This document shows, one piece after another, positions 52,502 through 61,733 of a stretch of 64,000 bases of DNA. Every line of letters begins with the position of its first letter. The stretch's first letter is position 1. A program made the position numbers and the translations under genes. Origin of the DNA: Acidobacteriota bacterium (GTDB lineage Bacteria > Acidobacteriota > Terriglobia > Terriglobales > Acidobacteriaceae); assembly GCA_021780315.1 (NCBI GenBank), contig JAJXYY010000018.1, positions 143,028 to 207,027 of the forward strand, in the 5' to 3' direction. The notes under the pieces are model-generated. The model did not search any database. It was not told the DNA's origin and saw only the letters and a program-made list of their open reading frames with translations.

Positions 52502-52534
52502 ATACAAAAGGCCTCCTCGGGAGGCCTTTTGTAT
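52502..52534. terminator. Bidirectional terminator between argS and pepA
   Basis: A perfect 15-bp stem (ATACAAAAGGCCTCC with its complement) closes a TCG loop. The A run on one side and the T run on the other let it end transcripts from both convergent genes. It starts 10 bases after the argS stop. Confidence 0.88.
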
Positions 52535-52556
52535 ACACCCTCATACTCGCCAAACG

Positions 52557-54110
52557 CTACGCCGAGTAACTTCGCACCCACTCCACAATCGACCGCACCG
52601 CAACCCCACTCGGCCCCCGCGCAATCCACGGTTGGGCTTCATCATTCCACGCACACGCCGCAATATCCAGATGAATCCACGGAGTCTCCCCCACAAACTC
52701 CTTCAGAAACATCGCCGCCGTAATCGACCCGCCATACCGCGTCGCTCCCGTGTTCATAATGTCTGCAATCTGGCTCTTGATCTGGTCCTTGTAATCGTCG
52801 GTGCAGGGAAGCCGCCAGTACTTCTCGCCCGAGATCTTCGTCCCCCACTGGAACCGCTCCCACATCGCCTCATCGTTGGAAAACAGGCCCACATTCAGCT
52901 TGCCCAGCGCAATCGCTACCGCTCCCGTCAGCGTCGCGGCATCGATCAAATGCGTACAGCCCAGCGCCTTGGCATAATGCAGTCCGTCGGCCAGCACCAA
53001 CCGCCCCTCGGCATCGGTATTCATGATCTCGATCGTCTTACCCGACATTGCCGTCACCACATCGCCCGGCTTGAACGCCTTGCCATCCGGCATATTCTCC
53101 GCCGAGCACACCACCCCAATCACTTTCACCTTCGGCTTCAGATCGGCAATCGCCCGCATCGCTCCAATCATCGCCGCAGCTCCAGCCATGTCATATTTCA
53201 TCTTGTCCATGCCGTCTGCCGGCTTGATCGAGATACCGCCCGTATCGAACGTAATCCCTTTCCCCACCAGCCCCAGCACCGGAGCAGGTGTACTCCCCGC
53301 AGCCTCTGCGCCCTCTGGCTCGTACGTCATGACGATCAGTGCCGGAGGCTCCGCTGATCCCTGCGACACCGCCCAGAAAGCTCCCATCTTCAACTCGTGC
53401 AGCTTCTCCGTCGAGTAGACCTCGCACTTCAGCCCCATCTCCGCGCACATCGCCGCCGCACGTCTGCCCAACTCCGTCGGTGTCAGCACATTGCCCGGCT
53501 CATTCACCAGCGAGCGCGCAAAATTCTGTGCCTTCGCCACCATCAGACCATCATGGAAGCCCGACTGCATCTCCGCAATCGCGGTCTTCTCCAACTCCTT
53601 CGCCAGCACCGTCAACTTCTGTACCGACAGATCTTTCCGCTCGCTTTTATAGGTGTCATAGTCCACCTCAGCCAACTCAGCGCCCTCCACCAGCGCACGC
53701 GCCAGCAACCCATTCGGCAGGCTCTCCAGGTGCTCATCGGAGAGCGCGTGGTCCTCAGGAAACGCAATCGCCAACTCACGCAGCCCCCGTGGCTTCAGCG
53801 CACGCACCGCCGCTCCCGCACCCTTGCGTACCTCGTCGATCGAGAGCGTCTTCGCTTTGCCCAGACCAACCAGCAGCAACCGCTCGGCCTTCAGCCCGCT
53901 CGGAGCATGTAGCAGCAGTGTCTCCCCCAGATTTCCCTTGAACTCGCCCGATGCCAGCACCTTGCCCGCGGCATGCGTCACTGCATCCGAAGTCGTCAAC
54001 AAAGCAATCAACGGCTCAGCACCCGCTGCCACTGCTATATCCACCGCAAACACTGCGAGCAACGGCGTCGCAAAACCTGCCGCATCCTGTATCAGAAGAC
54101 GTGTATCCAT
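52557..54110 (-). CDS. pepA: Leucyl aminopeptidase (M17)
   Basis: This 517-residue cytosolic hexameric peptidase removes N-terminal residues with two metal ions. The catalytic C-terminal domain has VGKGITFDTGGISIKPADGMDKMKYDM (metal and active Lys), NTDAEGRLVLAD (the family signature), and DAATLTGA. The N-terminal domain has the expected macro-domain-like fold. The length is typical. PepA can also bind DNA in E. coli, but no evidence bears on that here. The gene is convergent with argS, and smpB lies upstream on the same strand with 94 bases between. Confidence 0.94.
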   Translation of the reverse strand: MDTRLLIQDAAGFATPLLAVFAVDIAVAAGAEPLIALLTTSDAVTHAAGKVLASGEFKGNLGETLLLHAPSGLKAERLLLVGLGKAKTLSIDEVRKGAGAAVRALKPRGLRELAIAFPEDHALSDEHLESLPNGLLARALVEGAELAEVDYDTYKSERKDLSVQKLTVLAKELEKTAIAEMQSGFHDGLMVAKAQNFARSLVNEPGNVLTPTELGRRAAAMCAEMGLKCEVYSTEKLHELKMGAFWAVSQGSAEPPALIVMTYEPEGAEAAGSTPAPVLGLVGKGITFDTGGISIKPADGMDKMKYDMAGAAAMIGAMRAIADLKPKVKVIGVVCSAENMPDGKAFKPGDVVTAMSGKTIEIMNTDAEGRLVLADGLHYAKALGCTHLIDAATLTGAVAIALGKLNVGLFSNDEAMWERFQWGTKISGEKYWRLPCTDDYKDQIKSQIADIMNTGATRYGGSITAAMFLKEFVGETPWIHLDIAACAWNDEAQPWIARGPSGVAVRSIVEWVRSYSA

Positions 54111-54204
54111 AACTGGTATGGTAAACCGTGCGGTATCCTGCTACGAACCGTGTCTCGTTACAACTTAAGTACGTTGTTCCAAAAATAACTGTCCCACCAA
54201 CCCC

Positions 54205-54744
54205 CTACCGCCGCTGACTCCGCGCAATCGCTGCTTTTGCTTCACTATCGGCCTCGCGTTTGCGCTCCGTCTCGCGCTTGTCCCAGTCCTGCTTGCCTTT
54301 GGCCAGCGCCAACTCGCACTTCACCCGCCCATTACGAAAGTACAGTCGCGTCGGTATCAGCGTGTAACCCTTTTGCCGCGTCATGCCTTCCAGTCTGCGC
54401 ACCTCGGCCTTGTGTAGCAACAGCTTCCTTGTCCGCAGCGACTCATGGTTCATCGCGTTCCCATGCGAAAACGGCCCGATATGCGCATTCAGCAGAAAGC
54501 ACTCCCCATCCTTCAGCAGCCCGTAGGCATCCTTAAGGTTGGCCTTGCCCTCGCGAATCGACTTCACCTCGGTCCCCCGCAGCGCCACTCCAGCTTCGAA
54601 CTTGTCGCTCAAAAAATAATTGAAGCTGGCCGAACGGTTGTACGCCGCATCCCGCTGTCCAGCCGCTACGGGATCGCGGTCCTTCGCCTTCACCACCGCC
54701 TTGGGTTGGTGCGCCACCGTCGGGTTGGAAAGATTGCGAGCCAT
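54205..54744 (-). CDS. smpB: SsrA-binding protein SmpB
   Basis: This 179-residue protein is essential for trans-translation: it carries tmRNA into stalled ribosomes. It shows AAYNRSASFNYFLSDKFEAGVALRGTEVKSIREGKANLKDAYG, then KGYTLIPTRLYFRNGRVKCELALAKGKQDWDKRET, followed by the C-terminal basic tail. The N-terminal 30 residues (NPTVAHQPKAVVKAK) are longer than in E. coli and Lys-rich. The tmRNA gene itself is not in the window. It is divergent from the secretin operon. Confidence 0.95.
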   Translation of the reverse strand: MARNLSNPTVAHQPKAVVKAKDRDPVAAGQRDAAYNRSASFNYFLSDKFEAGVALRGTEVKSIREGKANLKDAYGLLKDGECFLLNAHIGPFSHGNAMNHESLRTRKLLLHKAEVRRLEGMTRQKGYTLIPTRLYFRNGRVKCELALAKGKQDWDKRETERKREADSEAKAAIARSQRR

Positions 54745-54950
54745 CGAACCTCTTACTTTAACACGAATTCAGCCCCAGACTGCTTCCGCTATACCCCACG
54801 TGACCCTCGCCTGCCGCCTTTCCCCGCGTCTAATCACCAAGCCTCAAGCATCCAGCCTGAGCCCTATCGCGTATGCTTCAACCAGTAGCTACGCGTACCA
54901 TAAGAAGAACAGTAGTTGCCATCCGCTGAGAGGTCTTATCGTCCCCAGAA

Positions 54951-54959
54951 TGCTATACT
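54951..54959 (+). promoter_or_regulatory. Candidate extended -10 promoter of the secretin operon
   Basis: TGCTATACT carries the extended-TG element with a TATACT box. No good -35 lies 17 bases upstream, which extended promoters tolerate. The 54745-55105 gap is otherwise gene-free; it includes an in-frame ATG at 54977, too close to its AGGAG site. Confidence 0.45.
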
Positions 54960-55105
54960 CACGCGTGCGCAGGAGCATGTCTCGCCTCTACAGGGCGTCC
55001 ACCGCCCCCACCGGCAGCACCCCCTACGCAGCCTCCAACCGGTACCTTGGCCCAGTTGGCAAACGCTTCACTCTGTTCCGTGCAAAGGATGCAAACGAAG
55101 GCAGC

Positions 55106-57538
55106 ATGAGTCGCAGAAACCCAATCGTAAACACACTCTTCCCCTTCGCTGCACGGGCGCTCTCGCTCGCCCCTCTCTTCGCCGTGCTGCACCTCGCCGC
55201 CCCCCTTCCGCTGCACGCTCAGTCGGCCGGTACCTGGAACAAGCGTGGAGCAACCGCCGAGTCTCACGACGAATTCGACGCCGCCTACGAAGACTACCGC
55301 CAGGCACACCTCAAGAGGCCCAACGATCTCCGCTACAAAGCGCACTACGAGCGCATGAAGTTTCAGGCCGCCGTCGCCCATGTCGATCGTGGCCGAGTCC
55401 TCAAGCAAAGTGGTGACCTCACTGGTGCAGTGACCGAGTTCTCCCGCGCCCTCATCATCGATCCCGGCAACCAGACCGCCCAGCAGGAGATCGACCTCAT
55501 CCAGCAGCAGCAACAGCAGAACCCAGCTCCCCCTTCAGCCGCCGTTCAGGAGCAGATGTCCGGCCAGCGCGAGACCCTGTCCAATATCGGCTCCGTATCC
55601 GGCCCCGTCGAACTCAAACCCGTCTCCAACGACCCCATCACCCTCCACATGGTTGAGGACGTCAAAGTCATCTACCAGGCCATCGGCAAGGCCGCCGGAC
55701 TCAACGTCCTCTTCGACCCCGACTACTCCTCCAAGCGCATCCCCGTCGATCTCACCAACGTCACCCTCTCTGACGCCTTGCGCATCGTCGGAACCATCGC
55801 CGGCACCTTCTACAAACCCGTCACCCCCAACACCATCTTCGTCGCCCAGAACACCCGTACCAAGCGTACAGACCTCGACGAACTCGCCGTCCAGACCTTC
55901 TATCTCACTAACGCCAGTCAGCAGAACGACGCCAACGAGATCCAGACCGCTATCCGCAACCTGCTCGACCCCAGCATCAAGATCTATCTCGTCCCCAGCC
56001 AGAACGCCCTCGTGATGCGCGCCACCCCCGACCAGCTTCTGCTCGCGCAAAAGCTCCTCAACGATCTCGATCGCGCCCGTCCCGAAGTTGTCGTCGACGT
56101 GGCCGTCCTCGAGGTTAATCGCGATAAAATCCGCAGTCTCGGCATCACCCTTCCGCAGTCTTTCGGCCTCACCCCCCAGGCCAGCAGCAACACCCTCAAC
56201 AGCACCACCACCAGCACCGCGACCGCTACCGGTACCGCCGCCGCTGTCTCAAACTTCACCCTCAACTCTCTCGCTCACCTCAACGCCACCAACTTCGCAG
56301 TCAATATCTCCGGCGGCACCCTCAACGCGCTGCTCACCGACTCCGACACCCGCATCCTCCAGAATCCCCGCATCCGCGCCACCGACGGACAGAGGGCCAC
56401 ACTCAAAATCGGTTCCAAAATCCCCGTCGCCACCGGCTCCTACAACGCCGGCGTCTCCACCGGAGTCGCCAGCATCGGTGTCCAGACCCAGTTCACCTAT
56501 CTCGATGTTGGCGTCAACATCGACATGACCCCCACCGTTCACTTCGATCGCGAGGTCACCCTCAAGATGAAAATCGAGGTCTCCTCCCAGAACGGCTCCG
56601 TCACCATCTCCGGCGTCACCGAGCCCATCATCTCCCAGCGTGTCATCGAGCAGGTTATCCAGCTCAAGGAGGGAGAGCCCAGCATCCTCGCAGGCATCCT
56701 CACCCGGCAGGACAACCGTACCAATAACGGAACCCCCGGCCTCGGCGAACTTCCGCTCCTCAAGTACTTCTTCGGCACCCAGGGCACCGAAAACCAGCAG
56801 GACGAGGTCGTCTTCCTCCTCATCCCCCACATCGTCCGCGAGTCGGTCCTCTCCCGCCTCAATACCCGCGCCATCGACACCGGAACCGGCCAGTCCATTG
56901 AGCTTCGTCACGACGCAGCCCTCAGCCAGACCGCCGACCAGGCTGACCCCCGTCTGGCTCCCCGTACCAGCCCCGCAGCTCAGGCCACCAGTGCGGCGAA
57001 CGCTGCCTCCGCCATGGTCCAGCAGCTCAAGCAACAGGCCCAGCCGCTCCAGCCAGGTCAGCAGCCTCAAGCCCCAGCATCACAGGGTACGTCAGCCCTG
57101 CCCCAGGCAGCCGCACCTGCAGGCTTGCCCATCAGCTTCACCGTAGTACCGCCAGCCATCCCCCAGACCGTCGGCAGCACTTTCCAGGTCGCCGTCATGC
57201 TCGGCAACGCTCACGACGTCTACTCCGTCCCGCTCCAAATGCAGTTCAACCCCGCTGTCCTCGAACTGGTCAACGTCGACGCCGGAGACTTCCTCGGCCG
57301 CGACGGTCAGGCCGTCTCCATCGTCCACCGCGACGAGGGCAACGGTCTCGTCACCATCTCCAGCTCCCGTCCACCCGGCGTCGCCGGCGTCACCGGGCAG
57401 GGAAACGTCGCTACCCTCACCTTCAAAGCTCTTGCCGCCGGTGACTCCAACCTCGACCTCGTCAAGGTCGGAGCTCAGAACAGTGCGCATGCCAACCTTC
57501 CGGCCGCCGGGTCGCAGGCCGTGGTACATGTAAAGTGA
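55106..57538 (+). CDS. Secretin with TPR-like head and C-terminal cohesin domain
   Basis: This 810-residue outer-membrane secretin has a signal peptide (LHLAAPLPLHAQ), TPR-like helices (about 45-135), a secretin short domain (VYQAIGKAAGLNVLFDPDY), N1-type repeats, and the secretin core (about 330-560) with VTLKMKIEVSSQNG, ISQRVIEQVIQLKEGEPSILAGIL and PLLKYFFGT. After a Pro/Gln linker comes a cohesin-like domain (about 680-805: FQVAVMLGNAHDVYSVPLQMQFNP). It forms the outer-membrane ring of a type II secretion or type IV pilus system. Two pseudopilin genes overlap it, favouring type II. Start at ATG 55106, directly before the signal peptide; the open frame extends to 54620. Confidence 0.88.
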   Translation: MSRRNPIVNTLFPFAARALSLAPLFAVLHLAAPLPLHAQSAGTWNKRGATAESHDEFDAAYEDYRQAHLKRPNDLRYKAHYERMKFQAAVAHVDRGRVLKQSGDLTGAVTEFSRALIIDPGNQTAQQEIDLIQQQQQQNPAPPSAAVQEQMSGQRETLSNIGSVSGPVELKPVSNDPITLHMVEDVKVIYQAIGKAAGLNVLFDPDYSSKRIPVDLTNVTLSDALRIVGTIAGTFYKPVTPNTIFVAQNTRTKRTDLDELAVQTFYLTNASQQNDANEIQTAIRNLLDPSIKIYLVPSQNALVMRATPDQLLLAQKLLNDLDRARPEVVVDVAVLEVNRDKIRSLGITLPQSFGLTPQASSNTLNSTTTSTATATGTAAAVSNFTLNSLAHLNATNFAVNISGGTLNALLTDSDTRILQNPRIRATDGQRATLKIGSKIPVATGSYNAGVSTGVASIGVQTQFTYLDVGVNIDMTPTVHFDREVTLKMKIEVSSQNGSVTISGVTEPIISQRVIEQVIQLKEGEPSILAGILTRQDNRTNNGTPGLGELPLLKYFFGTQGTENQQDEVVFLLIPHIVRESVLSRLNTRAIDTGTGQSIELRHDAALSQTADQADPRLAPRTSPAAQATSAANAASAMVQQLKQQAQPLQPGQQPQAPASQGTSALPQAAAPAGLPISFTVVPPAIPQTVGSTFQVAVMLGNAHDVYSVPLQMQFNPAVLELVNVDAGDFLGRDGQAVSIVHRDEGNGLVTISSSRPPGVAGVTGQGNVATLTFKALAAGDSNLDLVKVGAQNSAHANLPAAGSQAVVHVK

Positions 57539-58050
57539 TTCGTCGCCCAACCACACCGGGTGACCCACGTCCGGACTGTACGGACGTGGCCTCCCCCGTG
57601 GCCACCCACCACGAATCTGGTCTCACGCTCGTCGAACTCATTATTGTCGTCGCCATCGTCGCCGTTCTGGCCTCGGCTGCTCTCCCCATCGCACGCTTTC
57701 AGGTCAAACGAGAGAAAGAGCGTGAGCTGCGCCGTGACCTCTGGCAGATGCGCGATGCCATCGACCACTACAAAGACGCAGCCGACAAAGGTGCCTTCAT
57801 GACCAAGGCCGACAGCATGAACTACCCACCCGACCTCGAATCCCTCGTCAACGGTGTCGACGTCCAGGGGAAAAAGGTCAAGTTCCTCCGCCGCATCCCC
57901 ATCGATCCCATGACCGGAACCGCCGAATGGGGGCTCCGGTCCAACCAAGACGATCCCGATTCTGACTCATTCGGTGGACAGAATGTCTTCGACGTACACT
58001 CCAAGAGCAACGGAACCGGCCTCGACGGAACAAAATACTCCACATGGTAG
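57535..58050 (+). CDS. GspG-like pseudopilin 1
   Basis: This 171-residue prepilin-like protein has the class III signal SG-LTLVELIIVVAIVAVLASAALP after a 28-residue leader, then the GspG-type domain with KERELRRDLWQMRDAIDHYKDAADKG, YPPDLESLV and RIPIDPMTGTAEWGLR. GspG is the major pseudopilin of type II secretion; it binds calcium through loops near its C-terminus. The gene starts at a GTG inside the secretin stop (GTGA overlap), and its TAG overlaps the next gene by 7 bases, so all three genes are co-translated. Confidence 0.88.
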   Translation: MIRRPTTPGDPRPDCTDVASPVATHHESGLTLVELIIVVAIVAVLASAALPIARFQVKREKERELRRDLWQMRDAIDHYKDAADKGAFMTKADSMNYPPDLESLVNGVDVQGKKVKFLRRIPIDPMTGTAEWGLRSNQDDPDSDSFGGQNVFDVHSKSNGTGLDGTKYSTW

Positions 58051-58511
58051 CTAACTCCACATCCCGTCTATCGCCGCCACCCAGCCGCTCCAGCACCACT
58101 CCTGTGGCCATCGCTCTCGTTCCTGCCGCAGAGTCCGGCTTCACCCTGCTCGAACTCATGATCGTCATGGTCGTCATCGGCCTGCTCGCCGCCATCGCCA
58201 TCCCCTCCTACACCAACAACATCCGCCGAGCCAAAGAGGCCGTCCTACGCGAAGACCTCCATACCATGCGTGGTGCCATCGATTCCTACACTGTCGACAA
58301 ACAGAAGGCCCCACAGGCCCTCGACGATCTCGTTCAGGCCGGCTATCTCAAGGCCATGCCCAAGGATCCCTTTACCGACCGCACCGACACCTGGATGCCC
58401 TCTCAGGATGACTCGCTCCAAAGCCTGGACCAGACCCAGTCCGGCATCAACGACGTCCACTCAGGAGCCCAGCAGACCGCCTCCGACGGCACGTCCTACT
58501 CCAGTTGGTAG
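58044..58511 (+). CDS. GspG-like pseudopilin 2
   Basis: This 155-residue protein has the class III signal SG-FTLLELMIVMVVIGLLAAIAIPSY, and its C-terminal part repeats the GspG plan of the preceding gene (REDLHTMRGAIDSYTVDKQKAPQALDDLVQAGYL, KDPFTDRTDTW, DVHSGAQQT). The two are diverged paralogues sharing the ending DGT.YS.W. Duplicated pseudopilins behind a secretin are typical of acidobacterial genomes in my memory, not verified here. It could be a minor or alternate major pseudopilin. It overlaps the previous gene by 7 bases and is followed by an M48 protease gene. Confidence 0.87.
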   Translation: MVANSTSRLSPPPSRSSTTPVAIALVPAAESGFTLLELMIVMVVIGLLAAIAIPSYTNNIRRAKEAVLREDLHTMRGAIDSYTVDKQKAPQALDDLVQAGYLKAMPKDPFTDRTDTWMPSQDDSLQSLDQTQSGINDVHSGAQQTASDGTSYSSW

Positions 58512-58627
58512 CCTCAGATCGATCTCCTTCCGCACCTCGCGCCGCTCACCAAAAAAGCGCATACTAAGTCCAAGATTAGTGGAGTTGCGCCCACCGCACC
58601 GGCAGCGGCTTACTAGGAGAATCCATC

Positions 58628-59821
58628 ATGCGTCCAATCCTGCCACTTGGCCTCGCAGCCTTTATCTCCATCGCCACCCTCTCCTATGCCCAGAACCCCG
58701 TCAGCACCTCCCCCACACCCGCCGCCTCCACCAAGGCCGACGACACCAGCGACGCCACTGACACCTCCGCCAACCGGCCCGAAAAAAACGATAAGTCCCC
58801 CAAAGACTCCAAGGCAGCCAAAGACTCCAAAGACGCCAAGGCCAGCCCCCAGAACGACGTTCTCCCCTCGCCCGGCGAAGCCCTCGATCCCCATATCAAA
58901 GCTGGCAGCGAAGACGACGTCAACGCTGTAGGAACCCGCAACATCGGCGGTCGCGGCATGGGCAACTGGTACTCCACCGACTGGGAGATCCGCAACGGCA
59001 AGTCCTACTCCATGGAGATTGAGAAGTCCGCCCACCTCGTCACCGATCCCGTCGTCGTCGAGTACATCAACCGCGTCGGCCAAAACATCGTCAAAAATTC
59101 CGACTGCAAAGTCCCCTTCACCATCAAGATCATCGACTCCGACGAGATCAACGCCATGGCTCTCCCCGGCGGATTCTTCTATGTCAACTCCGGCCTCATC
59201 ATGGCCGCCGACGAGGAAGCAGAAGTCGCCGGTGTCATGGCCCACGAGGTCGCTCACGTCTGCGCCCACCACGCTGCCCGCGAGATGACCCGCATGAACT
59301 ACGCGCAGATCGGCTCCGTCCCGCTCATCATCTTCACCCAGGGCTCCTGGACCGGCTACGGCATCTACGAGGCCACCCAACTCGCCGTCCCCATCACCTT
59401 CCTCCAGTTCTCCCGCAACTTCGAGGCGGAAGCCGACTGGCTAGGACTCCAGTACATGTACAAATGCGGATACGATCCGCAGGCGTTCATCCAGTTCTTC
59501 GAGAAAATTGACGCCCTCGAAAAGCACAAACCCGGCACCCTAGCCAAGGTCTTCTCCGACCACCCCCAGACCCCCGACCGCATCGCCCACTCCGAAGACG
59601 AGATCGCCACCATCATGCCCGCCCGGCCAGACTACGTCGTCACCACCTCCGAGTTTGACGACGTCAAAGCCCGCCTCGCCCGCATCGAAAACAAGCGCAA
59701 GATCAACGATAAGAGCAACGGCAACAAGCCCACCCTCCGTCGCGTCGGTGGAACCAACAACGACCCCAACAATCCAGCGTCCAGCACCGACGATCGACCC
59801 ACCCTCGGCCACAAAAACTGA
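58628..59821 (+). CDS. M48 family zinc metalloprotease (BepA-like)
   Basis: This 397-residue protein has a signal peptide ending SYAQ, a charged Lys/Asp/Ser linker (30-80) and an M48 domain. The zinc site is HEVAH (206-210), with the third ligand in NFEAEADWLGLQYM. ALPGGFFYVNSGLI is typical of the family. BepA relatives check outer-membrane protein assembly in the periplasm. It has a C-terminal charged tail instead of the TPR domain of BepA. AGGAGA lies 8 bases before the ATG. It follows the pseudopilins, and a link to the secretin is possible because BepA-type enzymes act on outer-membrane assembly. Confidence 0.88.
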   Translation: MRPILPLGLAAFISIATLSYAQNPVSTSPTPAASTKADDTSDATDTSANRPEKNDKSPKDSKAAKDSKDAKASPQNDVLPSPGEALDPHIKAGSEDDVNAVGTRNIGGRGMGNWYSTDWEIRNGKSYSMEIEKSAHLVTDPVVVEYINRVGQNIVKNSDCKVPFTIKIIDSDEINAMALPGGFFYVNSGLIMAADEEAEVAGVMAHEVAHVCAHHAAREMTRMNYAQIGSVPLIIFTQGSWTGYGIYEATQLAVPITFLQFSRNFEAEADWLGLQYMYKCGYDPQAFIQFFEKIDALEKHKPGTLAKVFSDHPQTPDRIAHSEDEIATIMPARPDYVVTTSEFDDVKARLARIENKRKINDKSNGNKPTLRRVGGTNNDPNNPASSTDDRPTLGHKN

Positions 59822-59975
59822 TACAGCCCCAGTCTGCACAGTCCCGGTCGCCCGAGCAACTCAATTGGTTCTTGGACCGCGCGATCGGCAGACACAGGTG
59901 TGGCCCAGCAAGAACCGAGACCATATCCAGATCAGCCGTCGCGGGCGTCCGCACATCCAGCCCTCGATCCAGTCG

Positions 59976-61325
59976 TTACGCGTGGCCTGTCAATCGAGCA
60001 CCGTTCCCAGTCGCTGCCTCCTCCGAGGTTGCCGCAGCGAAGACCGATCGCCCGAACAGGAGAGTCGCGGAAAGATTCCATGCAAACAGCAGAACCGCGC
60101 TAAGCTCAAGCACGCCCGACAGTGGTAGCACTCTCCAGGCAAAGCCCAGAAATCCCTCGTACGCTAATGGCTCCGACGATACCCGCAGAAAGCAGCCAAC
60201 GGTCAAAAGCAGCAGACTCACCAGCATCAGTCGCTTGCTGAAGATGTCTGCAACTCCCGTGAAGTGAGGCAGAATCCGCGGCCCCATCGCGAACACCATC
60301 GTCGCTGCAAAACCAACCGTCAACGCATGACGAGAAGCACCCCATATCCCCCCATGATGATCGCCAATCGCCGCCCATAGACTCATCCAGCCCGCCACCA
60401 TCAGCCAAAGGAAAGCCAGCCGAACAAAGTACGGAAAGCTTGGATGGATTCCCTGAACCTTCGCCCTTCCATGAGGCCGTTGACCAAGATGGAGCGCAAA
60501 AAAGATCGTCACTGTACTCGCAGCCAGAAGCAAAGTCCCCACTTTACTGAACCCGGCTAACCCAAAGAAAGCGCCGGCAAGATCCAGCCCCAGGGCAAGC
60601 CGAAGCTTCTTTCCGTCCGCGGCGGAAATCGCGAGAAACGCAGGTAGCCAACGCGCAGAAAATCCCCAGACCATCGGTACCAGGAATCCCCAGCCAATCA
60701 GCACCAGATACTTCTGGTCCAGCGCATGTGGAAAAGACTCCATCGTTCCGCCAAGAGCCAGCCGGACGCACTCCACAAAGTTGAAAGCAACCCCACCCGT
60801 AAGACCAACCGTCCCGATCATCACCGACATCATCCACGGCTCCATCCCAACTTTTTTTGCCGTCGCGCGGTCGGCGGTCGGCATCTTGTGTTGTGACGCC
60901 GCTTTCAGAAACAGAACCACCGCAATCAACTCGAATCCGGCCGACACCGGAAACAAGACCCTCCACTCCCACGCGTAAATGTTGGCCAGCCAGCGAAGCG
61001 CTACACCCGCCGTCCACAGACCAAAGCAAATGGACTGCATCTGCAGCCATTTGCGATCACGCCACGGCTGCGAGTAGTACCCAATCCCCAGTATGAAGCT
61101 GCCGATCCAGCCAAACATCTGCGCGTGCCCATGACCCTCCATCCAGGCAGCAGGCAACTGCTGCATCCCATGATGAGCACTGATCGCCATCAGGTTGGAA
61201 AAACCCAGTAGCGTCCCCGGAAGTGCCATAAAGAACAGTCCGCTGAGAATCCAAACTCGAAGCATCACGCTCTTTTGACGTTCGCGCGCCACCATGGTCC
61301 GGGCAGAGATACCTGTGTCGGTCAT
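59976..61325 (-). CDS. NnrS family membrane protein
   Basis: This 449-residue protein has about twelve membrane helices and NnrS motifs: HGHAQMFGWIGSFILGIGYY, RALANIYAWEWRV-like segments, ALDQKYLVLIGWGFLVPMVWGFSARWLPAF, WGASRHALTVGFAATMVFAMGPRILPHFTG. NnrS proteins bind heme and copper and support growth under nitric oxide stress in several proteobacteria. ATG 61325 has GGAGGA just upstream; the 56-codon extension is unlikely. The C-terminus ends GNGARLTGHA. Base composition is more even than in flanking genes. A hemerythrin gene is divergent nearby, fitting a shared NO/oxygen theme. Confidence 0.82.
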   Translation of the reverse strand: MTDTGISARTMVARERQKSVMLRVWILSGLFFMALPGTLLGFSNLMAISAHHGMQQLPAAWMEGHGHAQMFGWIGSFILGIGYYSQPWRDRKWLQMQSICFGLWTAGVALRWLANIYAWEWRVLFPVSAGFELIAVVLFLKAASQHKMPTADRATAKKVGMEPWMMSVMIGTVGLTGGVAFNFVECVRLALGGTMESFPHALDQKYLVLIGWGFLVPMVWGFSARWLPAFLAISAADGKKLRLALGLDLAGAFFGLAGFSKVGTLLLAASTVTIFFALHLGQRPHGRAKVQGIHPSFPYFVRLAFLWLMVAGWMSLWAAIGDHHGGIWGASRHALTVGFAATMVFAMGPRILPHFTGVADIFSKRLMLVSLLLLTVGCFLRVSSEPLAYEGFLGFAWRVLPLSGVLELSAVLLFAWNLSATLLFGRSVFAAATSEEAATGNGARLTGHA

Positions 61326-61368
61326 CGATTCCTCCAGTCCCAACACTAGACGCTGCCAAATCGTCCGA

Positions 61369-61386
61369 CAGTAACTTTTGTCACTG
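61369..61386. promoter_or_regulatory. Inverted repeat upstream of nnrS-like gene
   Basis: CAGTAAC and GTCACTG flank TTTT; one of the seven pairs is mismatched. It sits 44 bases before the NnrS start. It could bind a regulator of NO response; the sequence does not match FNR, NnrR or NsrR consensus as I know them. Confidence 0.35.
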
Positions 61387-61418
61387 CACCCCACCTGCGG
61401 GTGCGGTTGTATGAGGGT

Positions 61419-61733
61419 ATGAATCCACTCATCGATGCCATCGACTTCAGCGAACGCCCCTCTATAGCAATCGGGAAGGCTACGCAGGCGCACGACCTGG
61501 CCTGCGTCTATTGCCGTTCATCCACACAGCCGAACTGAGATCCGATGGAGCTATCGACAGCACCAGGCAAACACCCGATCGACCAGATTGCCGCCTTGAA
61601 GGTGCCTGTCTTCGCTCTTACCGGCAACCCCGATGCAGAAGAACCTTGCTGCTCGTACCTGCCTAAGGGATGTATCCCACAGGCTCAGACCGTCAAGAAT
61701 GCCACCACGCTGCATCTACTGAAATACGCTTGA
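61419..61733 (+). pseudogene. Remnant of a radical SAM/SPASM protein (TIGR04053-like)
   Basis: Translation from ATG 61419 gives DFSERPSIAIGKATQAHDLACVYCRSSTQPN, a TGA, then in the same frame DPMELSTAPGKHPIDQIAALKVPVFALTG. Intact relatives have ERP...W..T.ACDLAC.HCRA..QP.RDP.ELST.EG..LIDQIA...VPVFVLTGG. The first iron-sulfur Cys is His here, the CGA Arg seems to have become TGA, and the sequence loses similarity after LTG. It is therefore an inactive N-terminal fragment. Members often lie near NnrS or heme-related genes, so the loss may reflect decay of an ancestral NnrS/radical SAM/hemerythrin cluster. Identification is from memory of the family. Confidence 0.6.

Noticed and set aside
54977..55105. 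N-terminal extension of the secretin from ATG 54977
   Set aside because: AGGAG ends one base before the ATG, and the extension would put 43 residues before a clear signal peptide.
59880..59915. attL copy of the tRNA-Arg 3' end at the far side of the NnrS block
   Set aside because: GGTGTGGCCCAGCAAGAACC resembles the tRNA end only loosely, with several gaps and mismatches.
61530..61545. TGA in the radical-SAM remnant as selenocysteine
   Set aside because: The family has Arg at that place, a CGA to TGA change explains it, the first cluster Cys is also lost and the 3' half is missing.
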